NCBI GenBank assembly: GCA_947626205.1
Contig: CANQRO010000070.1
Coordinates: forward strand, 1-6,747
Direction: 5' to 3'
Origin: an uncultured Clostridia bacterium
GTDB lineage: Bacteria > Bacillota > Clostridia > TANB77 > CAG-508
DNA length: 6,747 nt
Below, piece after piece: positions 1 to 6,030 of this stretch (position 1 is its first letter; every line of letters starts with the position of its first letter). The notes beneath the pieces were generated by a model. The model was not told the origin of the DNA and searched no databases. It worked only from the letters and a program-made list of their open reading frames with translations. The position numbers and the translations under genes were made by a program.

Positions 1-24
1 TTAATATATTATATCATTTTTGTA

Positions 25-69
25 AAAAAACTAAATTCCACTTGAGCTTTACCTAGAATTTAGTTTTTT
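25..69. terminator. Bidirectional intrinsic terminator of the upstream gene
   Basis: A perfect 14-bp inverted repeat pairs 25-38 with 56-69 around a 17-nt loop (39-55). The outer part of the stem is an A tract on the left and a T tract on the right, so it could stop transcription in either direction. It probably ends the gene lying left of the window. In many Firmicutes that neighbour is ribF or truB, but nothing of it is visible here. Positions 1-24 contain no recognisable coding sequence. The large loop and low GC content make it weaker than a textbook terminator. Confidence 0.6.
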
Positions 70-120
70 AATTAAAGAATGCAAGATTTATTATAAAAAT
101 ACTTGCATTTTTCTTTAATT
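70..120. repeat. Imperfect inverted repeat overlapping the rpsO -35 region
   Basis: Positions 70-79 pair with 111-120 (10 bp) and 80-85 pair with 102-107 (6 bp). The right arm carries a 3-nt bulge (108-110), and the loop is 86-101. The right arm contains the -35 hexamer of the rpsO promoter. It may be a second hairpin for readthrough transcripts, an operator-like dyad, or chance in AT-rich DNA. Confidence 0.45.
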
Positions 121-131
121 TATAGTAAAAT
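103..131 (+). promoter_or_regulatory. rpsO promoter, sigma-A type
   Basis: A -35 hexamer TTGCAT (103-108) and a -10 hexamer TAAAAT (126-131) are separated by exactly 17 bp. Transcription would start near 138, giving a leader of about 80 nt before rpsO. It lies just downstream of the terminator at 25-69, so rpsO appears to have its own transcription start. The hexamers were picked by eye. Confidence 0.6.
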
Positions 132-135
132 AACA

Positions 136-214
136 TAAGTTAAATACCTTTTACTTAACTTAAGGATTAATACTCCTCTTAGGTTCAGTTTAAGGATAAA
201 ATTTTTTAGGAGGT
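136..214 (+). promoter_or_regulatory. Structured rpsO leader, putative S15 autoregulatory RNA
   Basis: A stem pairs 157-164 with 178-185 (8 bp). Inside it U160-G182 lies next to C159-G183, which is the G-U/G-C arrangement that S15 recognises in helix 22 of 16S rRNA. The loop contains CUCCU (173-177), which can pair with 208-212 inside the SD AGGAGGT (208-214). This makes an H-type pseudoknot with no nucleotide between the two helices, as described for E. coli rpsO. A competing hairpin, 136-143 with 155-162, excludes the S15 stem and suggests a two-state leader. Family knowledge: S15 represses its own mRNA in several phyla through different leaders. That this leader works the same way is inference. 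Confidence 0.6.
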
Positions 215-220
215 AAAAAT

Positions 221-484
221 ATGACAAAGGAAAGAAAAGAAGAAATTATCAATACTTACAAGAGAGACGAAAAAGACACTGGTTCTCCAGAAGTTCAAAT
301 TGCTCTTTTAACTGAAAGAATTACAGAATTAACAGAGCATTTAAAAGTTCATACAAAGGATAATCATTCAAGACGTGGACTTTTAAAAATGGTAGGTAAA
401 AGAAGAAATCTTTTAAATTATTTAGCAAAAAAAGATATCGAAAGATATAGAGTAATTGTTGAAAAATTAAATTTAAGAAAATAA
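221..484 (+). CDS. rpsO: 30S ribosomal protein S15
   Basis: This 87-residue protein matches S15 along its full length (E. coli S15 has 89). S15 is a primary binder of the central domain of 16S rRNA, contacting the h20-h21-h22 junction and helping assemble the small-subunit platform. The signature DTGSPEVQ is at 19-26, and KDNHSRRGLL (46-55) carries the RNA-binding loop. H40, D47 and S50 align with E. coli rRNA contacts H41, D48 and S51 (mature numbering). The basic C-terminal helix runs from KRRNLLNYL to the terminal LRK. The ATG at 221 follows SD AGGAGGT (208-214) by 6 nt. pnp lies 220 nt downstream, the classic rpsO-pnp order. Expression is probably autoregulated through the leader at 136-214. 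No anomalies were seen. Confidence 0.98.
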   Translation: MTKERKEEIINTYKRDEKDTGSPEVQIALLTERITELTEHLKVHTKDNHSRRGLLKMVGKRRNLLNYLAKKDIERYRVIVEKLNLRK

Positions 485-530
485 TCAAATTTATGTAGGG
501 CGTTTAAAAAATTAAACGTCCTACATTTGA
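485..530 (+). terminator. Strong hairpin after rpsO: partial terminator or processing site
   Basis: Directly after the rpsO stop codon, 493-507 pairs with 512-526 (15 bp, one G-U) around an AAAA loop. TCAA (485-488) can also pair with TTGA (527-530) across a bulge. It is clearly more GC-rich than its surroundings. No uninterrupted T tract follows (the next bases are TTGATGTATTT), so it is a poor intrinsic terminator and probably leaks. It could protect the rpsO 3' end or separate rpsO from pnp RNA, much as the hairpin between these genes does in E. coli. Confidence 0.65.
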
Positions 531-560
531 TGTATTTAATTATTAATTTTTAGATATATA

Positions 561-667
561 AGAGAAGATTTATTATAATAGAAAGTAGCTTGTATATTGT
601 ACAAATACCGTGAAATACTACATTTGTATAATATAGAGGTTACATCTATTTAAAATAAAACTTCTCT
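561..667 (+). promoter_or_regulatory. Long stem-loop in the pnp leader, putative RNase III/PNPase target
   Basis: The whole 107 nt folds into one rod. Paired segments are 561-567/661-667 (7 bp), 569-574/654-659 (6), 577-582/645-650 (6), 585-591/637-643 (7, two G-U) and 593-606/622-635 (14, one G-U). Only small internal loops interrupt it, and the apical loop is 607-621. That is about 40 base pairs ending 20 nt before the pnp SD (687-693). In E. coli, the pnp leader forms a long duplex that RNase III cuts and PNPase then removes, destabilising its own mRNA. A similar role here is inference. The alternative is a small inverted-repeat mobile element (MITE). Confidence 0.6.
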
Positions 668-704
668 AAAATATATAATATATTATAAAGGAGTCGATTA
701 ATTT

Positions 705-2831
705 ATGTTTAGAACATTTGAAACAGAACTAGCAGGAAGAAAATTAGTGCTAGAAACAGGAAAAATTGCAGAACTTGCTAATGGTAGCGTTATGGTAAGA
801 TATGGCGATACTGTAGTTATGGTAAATGTTACTGCATCAAAAGAACCAAGAGATGGAATAGATTTCTTTCCATTATCTGTGGATTATGAAGAAAAATTAT
901 ATTCAGTAGGAAAAATTCCAGGAAGTTACCAAAAAAGAGAAGGAAAACCAGCAGATAAGGCAATATTAGTATCAAGAGCAATAGATAGACCGCTTCGTCC
1001 ATTATTTCCAAAAGATTTTAGAAATGATGTATGTGTTGTTGCAACAGTTCTATCTGTTGAACCAGATAATTCACCAGAAGTAGCTGCAATGATAGGAGCT
1101 TCAGCTGCATTATCAATTTCAGATATTCCATTTGGAGGACCAACAGCTGCTGTTAATGTGGGATATGTAGATGATAAAATAATTATAAATCCAACACTTG
1201 AAGAACGTAACAGAACAAGATTAAATTTAACTGTTGCAGGAACTAAAGAAAAAATAGCTATGATTGAGGCTGGAGCTGATGAAATACCAGATGATACAAT
1301 GTTAGAAGCAATAAAAACTGCTCATGTTGAAATTAAAAAGCTTTGTGATTTTATTCAAAATATGAAAGAAGAAGTTGGAAAACCAAAATTTGAATATAAA
1401 TCATTTGAAGTTGATCATGACGTATATGCTGAAATAGAAGAAAAATATGCAGAAAGAATGTACCAAGATGTACAAGCAGTTGATAAAGAAATAAGAGATG
1501 CTGCTATGGACAAACTATTAGAAGATGTAAAGGCCGATTTTATTGAGAAATACGGAGAAGAAGCAACAGAAGAAAAAGCTACAGATATTGCAGATAGCTT
1601 ATATAAATTAGAGAAAAAATCCGTACGTAAAATGATTTTAGAAGAAAAGAAAAGACCAGATGGTAGAAAAATTGATGAAATAAGACCACTTTCATGTGAA
1701 GTAGGGTTACTTCCTCGTGTTCATGGTAGTGCATTATTTACAAGAGGACAAACACAAGTTATGTCTGTTGTTACACTTGGTATGGCAAGTGAAGAACAAG
1801 AATTAGATGGAATAGATGAAGAAGTTTCAAAACGTTATATGCATCAATATAATTTTCCATCATATAGTGTTGGAGAAGCAAGACCATCAAGAGGACCAGG
1901 TAGACGTGAAATAGGACATGGTGCATTAGCTGAAAAAGCATTAGTTCCAGTTATACCATCAGAAGATGAATTTCCTTATGCTATTCGTGTAGTTTCTGAA
2001 GTGCTAAGCTCAAATGGTTCAACATCACAAGCAAGTATTTGTGGAAGCACACTTGCATTAATGGATGCAGGAGTTCCAATTAAAAGACCAGTTGCTGGAA
2101 TTTCTACTGGACTTGTAACAGATGAAAATGATCCAAACCATTATATTATGCTTACAGATATTCAAGGCTTGGAAGACTTCTTTGGAGATATGGATTTTAA
2201 AGTCGGTGGAACAGAAAAAGGAATTACAGCTATACAAGTAGATATCAAAATTGATGGATTAACATATGATATTATTAAAGAAGCATTTGAAAGAACAAGA
2301 AATGCTCGTAAATATATCTTAGAAGAAGTAATGTTAAAACAAATTTCAGAGCCAAGAAAAGAAATTTCTAAATATGCTCCAAGTATTATAAAAACTACTA
2401 TCAATGTAGATAAAATAAAGGATGTTATCGGACCTGGTGGAAAAATGATAAATAAAATCATTGCAGAAACAGGAGTTAAAATAGATATAGAAGAAGATGG
2501 TAGAGTATTTATATATTCAAATGACATGGAAAATGGTAAAAAAGCATTAAAGATGGTTGAAGATATTGGAAAAGATGTAGAAGTAGGAAGTATTTATGAA
2601 GGAACAGTAACTAAAATTATGTCATTTGGTGCATTCGTAGAAATTGGTGGAGGAAAAGAAGGACTTGTTCACATTTCAAAAATATCTTCTAAAAGAGTAG
2701 AGAAAGTAGAGGACGTTTTAAAAGTTGGAGACCAAGTAAAAGTAAAGGTATATGAAATAGATGAACAAGGTAGAATTAACTTAACAATGAGAGGACTAGA
2801 TGAAGAAGAAAATTCTTTAGAGAATGATTAA
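705..2831 (+). CDS. pnp: Polynucleotide phosphorylase (PNPase)
   Basis: PNPase is a cytoplasmic trimeric 3'-5' exoribonuclease that uses phosphate to release nucleoside diphosphates; it can also add 3' tails. At 708 residues it has the usual length. The first RNase PH-like domain spans about 10-142, followed by a helical linker (about 145-310). The second, catalytic RNase PH-like domain starts at RPDGR (317-321) and contains FTRGQTQ (345-351), GRREIGHG (399-406; R400-R401 bind phosphate) and GSTSQAS (438-444). D491, D497 and K499 match the E. coli metal-site residues D486, D492 and K494. A KH domain follows with its GxxG loop GPGGK at 576-580, then an S1 domain (about 628-697). The C-terminus is short and acidic. 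ATG 705 follows SD AAAGGAG (687-693) by 11 nt. No terminator is visible after the gene. All key residues are intact. Confidence 0.98.
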   Translation: MFRTFETELAGRKLVLETGKIAELANGSVMVRYGDTVVMVNVTASKEPRDGIDFFPLSVDYEEKLYSVGKIPGSYQKREGKPADKAILVSRAIDRPLRPLFPKDFRNDVCVVATVLSVEPDNSPEVAAMIGASAALSISDIPFGGPTAAVNVGYVDDKIIINPTLEERNRTRLNLTVAGTKEKIAMIEAGADEIPDDTMLEAIKTAHVEIKKLCDFIQNMKEEVGKPKFEYKSFEVDHDVYAEIEEKYAERMYQDVQAVDKEIRDAAMDKLLEDVKADFIEKYGEEATEEKATDIADSLYKLEKKSVRKMILEEKKRPDGRKIDEIRPLSCEVGLLPRVHGSALFTRGQTQVMSVVTLGMASEEQELDGIDEEVSKRYMHQYNFPSYSVGEARPSRGPGRREIGHGALAEKALVPVIPSEDEFPYAIRVVSEVLSSNGSTSQASICGSTLALMDAGVPIKRPVAGISTGLVTDENDPNHYIMLTDIQGLEDFFGDMDFKVGGTEKGITAIQVDIKIDGLTYDIIKEAFERTRNARKYILEEVMLKQISEPRKEISKYAPSIIKTTINVDKIKDVIGPGGKMINKIIAETGVKIDIEEDGRVFIYSNDMENGKKALKMVEDIGKDVEVGSIYEGTVTKIMSFGAFVEIGGGKEGLVHISKISSKRVEKVEDVLKVGDQVKVKVYEIDEQGRINLTMRGLDEEENSLEND

Positions 2832-2864
2832 TTTATTAAAATATTATGAATTATATCTAAATAA

Positions 2865-2893
2865 TTGAAATAATTTGGCAGAAATAGTATAAT
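2865..2893 (+). promoter_or_regulatory. Promoter of the glycosyltransferase unit
   Basis: TTGAAA (2865-2870) and a consensus TATAAT (2888-2893) are 17 bp apart, the best promoter match in the window. The start site would be near 2900, giving a leader of about 53 nt. It lies in the 121-nt gap after pnp, so the two downstream genes can be expressed independently of pnp even though no pnp terminator is visible. Confidence 0.65.
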
Positions 2894-2952
2894 TATGAAG
2901 GTAATAAAATACACTACTAATAAAGATATAAAGTATAAAAGAGGGGTAAGAA

Positions 2953-4182
2953 ATGGTATATTTATATGTACTTCAACAAGCTTTAGTATGGATAGTAACC
3001 ATATTTTGGCTATACCAATTTATTGTAAGTATTTGTTCCTTAGTGAAATTAAAAGATAAACCATTAATTGAAAATAAAATGAACCGATTTATGGCAATTA
3101 TTCCTGCGCATAATGAAGAGTCTGTTATAAAAAATTTAATAGATAGTTTGAAAAATCAAACTTATCCAAGGGAATTATTAGATATTTATGTAATTGCTGA
3201 TAACTGTACAGATAAAACAGCTGAAATTGCAAAAGAGGCAGGAGCAATAGTTCTTGAAAGAACAGATGAAGTTAATAAAACAAAAGGTCATGCATTGAAA
3301 TGGTTTTTAAATAAAAAAATAGAAGAAGATGCACCATATGATGCGTTTTGTGTATTTGATGCTGATAATATAGTTGATGAAGATTTTATAAAAAATATGA
3401 ATAAAAAACTTTGTCAAGGTGAAGATGTTGTACAGGGTTATAGAGATATTAAAAATCCAACAGATAGTTGGATATCTGCAGGTTATGCAATATTCTATTG
3501 GACAATGAATCGTTTTTATCATTTAGCAAGATATAACTTAGGGTTATCACCATTAATTAACGGTACAGGATTCATGGTAAAATTTGATGTTATAAAACCA
3601 ACTGGATGGGATACTAAAACTTTAACAGAAGATATAGAATTTTCTTTAAAAAGAATAATTGCAGGAAAAAAATTAGGTTGGGCAACAGATGCTATTGTTT
3701 ATGATGAGCAACCAGTTGGATTTAAACAAAGCTGGTCGCAAAGGTCTAGATGGACAGTAGGACACATTCAATGTATAGAAAACTATACAAAGGACTTAGC
3801 TATTGCAACCAAAGATAAAAAATCGCTAATGAATTTTGACGGATTTCTATATATTGTTGGAAGTATACCAATGTTTATTCTAACATTAATACTTTTAGCT
3901 ATAAACTTTATTATGTTTTTTGCCAACGGAATTGACTTAACAGATTTAGTAATTAATATATTGCGTTACTTGATACCAACATTCCTTTTACCAATAGCAA
4001 CAGCAATATTAATTATGCTTTTAGATAAAAAGCCAATTAGACCAATGTTAAAAGGATTACTATGTTATCCATTATTTTTAGGTTCATGGTTATTAATAAA
4101 CTTTAAATGTTTATTTAAAAGAGAAACTAATTGGGAGAAAATTGAACATGTACGCGATATTAAAATTAATGATGTAGCGTAG
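2953..4182 (+). CDS. Membrane glycosyltransferase family 2, cellulose/hyaluronan synthase-like
   Basis: This 409-residue enzyme should transfer sugar from a nucleotide-sugar donor at the inner face of the membrane. One N-terminal membrane segment (about 5-31) precedes a GT-A catalytic domain. That domain has PAHNEE (51-56), the nucleotide-binding IADNCTD (81-87), KGHALKW (111-117), the metal-binding DAD (136-138), TED with the likely catalytic base D227 (225-227), and QRSRW (263-267). The last is the QxxRW motif typical of processive GT2 synthases. Three further membrane segments lie at about 296-324, 331-357 and 368-386, then a WEKIEH tail motif. ATG 2953 follows GAGGGG (2941-2946) by 6 nt. 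The next gene encodes a GT-C enzyme, so both may serve one surface glycan. Sugar and product cannot be told from sequence; QxxRW also occurs in non-polymerising relatives. Confidence 0.9.
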   Translation: MVYLYVLQQALVWIVTIFWLYQFIVSICSLVKLKDKPLIENKMNRFMAIIPAHNEESVIKNLIDSLKNQTYPRELLDIYVIADNCTDKTAEIAKEAGAIVLERTDEVNKTKGHALKWFLNKKIEEDAPYDAFCVFDADNIVDEDFIKNMNKKLCQGEDVVQGYRDIKNPTDSWISAGYAIFYWTMNRFYHLARYNLGLSPLINGTGFMVKFDVIKPTGWDTKTLTEDIEFSLKRIIAGKKLGWATDAIVYDEQPVGFKQSWSQRSRWTVGHIQCIENYTKDLAIATKDKKSLMNFDGFLYIVGSIPMFILTLILLAINFIMFFANGIDLTDLVINILRYLIPTFLLPIATAILIMLLDKKPIRPMLKGLLCYPLFLGSWLLINFKCLFKRETNWEKIEHVRDIKINDVA

Positions 4183-4187
4183 AAATA

Positions 4188-4219
4188 TAAATAGAGATAT
4201 AGAAATATATCTCTATTTA
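4188..4219 (+). terminator. Tetraloop hairpin between the two glycosyltransferase genes
   Basis: A perfect 14-bp stem (4188-4201 with 4206-4219) closes on a GAAA loop of the stable GNRA class. It begins 5 nt after the GT2 stop codon. The downstream sequence AGTTAATAAATTAATTTT lacks a clean T tract, so it is at best a weak or partial terminator. It may lower expression of the second gene or stabilise the upstream message. No good separate promoter for the GT-C gene was found after it. Confidence 0.5.
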
Positions 4220-4241
4220 GTTAATAAATTAATTTTATAAG

Positions 4242-4282
4242 AAAGGGGATTTGTTAAAGTATCATTTAACAAAAAGATAAGT
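4242..4282 (+). promoter_or_regulatory. Distant SD with bridging hairpin before the GT-C start
   Basis: The only good SD, AAAGGGG (4242-4248), lies 34 nt before ATG 4283. In between, TTGTTAAA (4251-4258) and TTTAACAA (4265-4272) form a perfect 8-bp hairpin with a 6-nt loop. If it folds, the effective SD-to-ATG distance falls to about 12 nt (2 nt before and 10 nt after the hairpin), close to the 11 nt seen at pnp. No ATG, GTG or TTG lies in frame between the SD and 4283. Bridged initiation sites are known elsewhere; its use here is inference. Confidence 0.5.
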
Positions 4283-5869
4283 ATGAAAGAATTTTTAAAG
4301 AAGTATGAAAAGCAAGTATTAATAATATTACTTACATCAGTTATTATTTTGCAAGTTATTCTACATATAATGTACGGAATAGATAAAGCATATCTTCATA
4401 TTGATGAAGGATATTCATATGGACTTATGAATTATGACAAAGTAAATATTATGGATAATGATGATTTCTATAATAAGTGGCATACTTCGGAATATTATAA
4501 AGATTATATTAGTATATCAAAAGATGAAGCATTAAATTTTTCACCAGTATATGAGAATCAAAGAAATGATGTACATCCACCATTTTATTATTTGTTACTT
4601 AGACTTGCATCAAGTTTTACAATAGATTCATTCTCAAAATGGACAGGCATTGGACTAAATTTAATTATATTTGTTTTTACAAGTATAATGATATATTTAA
4701 TTTCTAGTAAGATATTTAATAATAAAATATATGCAATTCTAATTGTTCTAATAAATGGATTTACATTGGCTTCAATTGATACAACTATTTTTATTAGAAT
4801 GTATGCATTAAATGCTTTAAATTTATTAATTGTTTCCTATTTACATATTAAAAATTATGGAAAAGATTTAAAAATAAAAGATTTATGCGTAATGTCGATT
4901 GCCATTATAATAGGTTCTCTTACACATTATTACTATCTAGTATTCCTATTTATATTGTTTATATTGTACATGATAAAATTCATAAAAGATAAAAATATAT
5001 CCAATATGATAAAATATTTAGTAACAATGATTATTTCAGCAATTATATCATTACTTATTTTCCCATATTCATTTGTACATATGTTTATGGGGTATAGAGG
5101 TACAGGAGCAGTATCTGCATTATCAAAACTAGAGTCAATGTGGAGATCATTAGGAATATACATAGGAATATTAAATAACAATACTTTTAATGGTATCTTA
5201 ATATTTATTATTTTACTTGCATTTGGTGTAATGCTATATAAAATAATAAAAAATAAGAAAATAACTTTAAGATTTGAAAATAAAATATTTTGGCTAATTT
5301 TTATACCAACTATTGCTTATTTTGTAATTGTTGCGTTAGTTTCGCCTTATACAGAGTTAAGATATATTATGCCAGTATGTCCACTTGTTATAATTTGTGT
5401 ATTTTATTTATTGAAAGTTATGTTTGAAAAGATACTTTCTAAAAAGAATACATATATAGCTTTATCAGTTATATTCATTATAATGTTATTAGCACCAAAA
5501 ATATTAAATATTAATTTCTTTTACCTTTACAAAGATAAGAAGGAAATTGTTGAAAAAGTTCAAGAAAGCCATGATGTACCTTGTTTATACATATTTAACA
5601 CAAACCAAAACCGCTTTCTAGATGACCTTTATTTATTCACAATATTTGATAATTCTTATATTATGGATGTAAAAGAGTTTTCGAAAGAAAAGGTAAAAGC
5701 AATATTTGAAAATATTGGTTTAGAAAACGGACTAATTGTAATAATAAACGAAGGAATAGAACATGATACATATTTAAAAGAATTATCAGAAGCATTAAAC
5801 TTAAACGGATTTAATCACATTCAAAGAATGAATGCTTGCAACATATATGAAGCAAAAATGAATGAATAA
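4283..5869 (+). CDS. GT-C superfamily membrane glycosyltransferase (PMT/ArnT-like, GT39-like)
   Basis: This 528-residue, very hydrophobic protein has an N-terminal membrane segment (about 11-30), then a long external loop with HIDEGYSYGL (39-48). D41-E42 is the acidic pair expected at the GT-C active site. NDVHPPFYYLL (95-105), IRMYALN (171-177), THYYY (214-218) and ELRYIMP (358-364) are motifs of the PMT_2/ArnT-like group. About ten further membrane segments lie between 122 and 410, followed by a soluble tail (about 411-528), probably extracytoplasmic. Such enzymes use polyprenyl-phosphate-linked sugars on the outer membrane face. Acceptor and sugar are unknown; a teichoic acid, polysaccharide or glycolipid is possible. 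The gene lies 100 nt after GT2 and is probably co-transcribed. ATG 4283 is the only plausible start but has a poor adjacent SD. The next in-frame Met (M30) would remove the first membrane helix. Confidence 0.85.
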   Translation: MKEFLKKYEKQVLIILLTSVIILQVILHIMYGIDKAYLHIDEGYSYGLMNYDKVNIMDNDDFYNKWHTSEYYKDYISISKDEALNFSPVYENQRNDVHPPFYYLLLRLASSFTIDSFSKWTGIGLNLIIFVFTSIMIYLISSKIFNNKIYAILIVLINGFTLASIDTTIFIRMYALNALNLLIVSYLHIKNYGKDLKIKDLCVMSIAIIIGSLTHYYYLVFLFILFILYMIKFIKDKNISNMIKYLVTMIISAIISLLIFPYSFVHMFMGYRGTGAVSALSKLESMWRSLGIYIGILNNNTFNGILIFIILLAFGVMLYKIIKNKKITLRFENKIFWLIFIPTIAYFVIVALVSPYTELRYIMPVCPLVIICVFYLLKVMFEKILSKKNTYIALSVIFIIMLLAPKILNINFFYLYKDKKEIVEKVQESHDVPCLYIFNTNQNRFLDDLYLFTIFDNSYIMDVKEFSKEKVKAIFENIGLENGLIVIINEGIEHDTYLKELSEALNLNGFNHIQRMNACNIYEAKMNE

Positions 5870-5884
5870 TAAGTAATATGTTAT

Positions 5885-5930
5885 ATACAAAAAAGAATAT
5901 TTTAAGAAGTTAAGATATTCTTTTTTGTAT
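5885..5930. terminator. Bidirectional intrinsic terminator between convergent genes
   Basis: A 21-bp stem pairs 5885-5905 with 5910-5930 (one U-G at 5901/5914) around a GAAG loop. It carries six A on the left arm and six T on the right. On the + strand it ends the glycosyltransferase unit 15 nt after the GT-C stop. On the - strand it is the only clear terminator for thiN, about 100 nt beyond its stop. Confidence 0.85.
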
Positions 5931-5949
5931 CATATATTTTATAAATAAT

Positions 5950-6006
5950 TTAATTAATACAACATCTATTAACTTAATTAATAAGCGTTAAATATTTATT
6001 AATTAA
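5950..6006. repeat. Three evenly spaced TTAATTAA palindromes
   Basis: The 8-bp palindrome TTAATTAA occurs at 5950-5957, 5974-5981 and 5999-6006, each followed by T, with start-to-start distances of 24 and 25 nt. The rest of 5931-6030 is very AT-rich noncoding DNA between the terminator and the thiN stop, with no convincing hairpin or ORF. This may be chance given the base composition. Confidence 0.4.
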
Positions 6007-6030
6007 TGTTTATTGTTTACTACTTATTAT

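Noticed and set aside
527..556. Possible pnp promoter TTGATG (527-532) with TAGATA (551-556)
   Set aside because: The -10 is poor and the spacer is 18 bp; not strong enough to call, though a promoter in this area would be expected if rpsO transcripts terminate near 530.
574..579. Second TATAAT before pnp
   Set aside because: The hexamer 17 bp upstream (TAGATA, 551-556) does not resemble a -35 box.
627..632. Perfect TATAAT before pnp
   Set aside because: No reasonable -35 at 16-18 bp, and the hexamer is part of the 14-bp apical helix of the pnp leader.
829..1011. Minus-strand ORF of 60 codons
   Set aside because: Lies wholly inside pnp in antisense; composition follows from the pnp codons and there is no SD or family resemblance.
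2162..2527. Minus-strand ORF of 121 codons
   Set aside because: Antisense to the conserved catalytic and KH region of pnp, which fully explains the sequence.
3307..3522. Minus-strand ORF of 71 codons
   Set aside because: Antisense to the GT2 catalytic domain with a low-complexity Ile/Phe/Tyr translation; a shadow ORF.
4251..4280. Possible 9-codon leader peptide starting with TTG, stop 2 nt before the GT-C ATG
   Set aside because: The SD ends only 2 nt before the TTG, too close for initiation, and the palindrome explains the segment better. Coupled translation remains a minor possibility.
4933..5181. Minus-strand ORF of 82 codons
   Set aside because: Antisense to membrane helices of the GT-C gene; no supporting signals.
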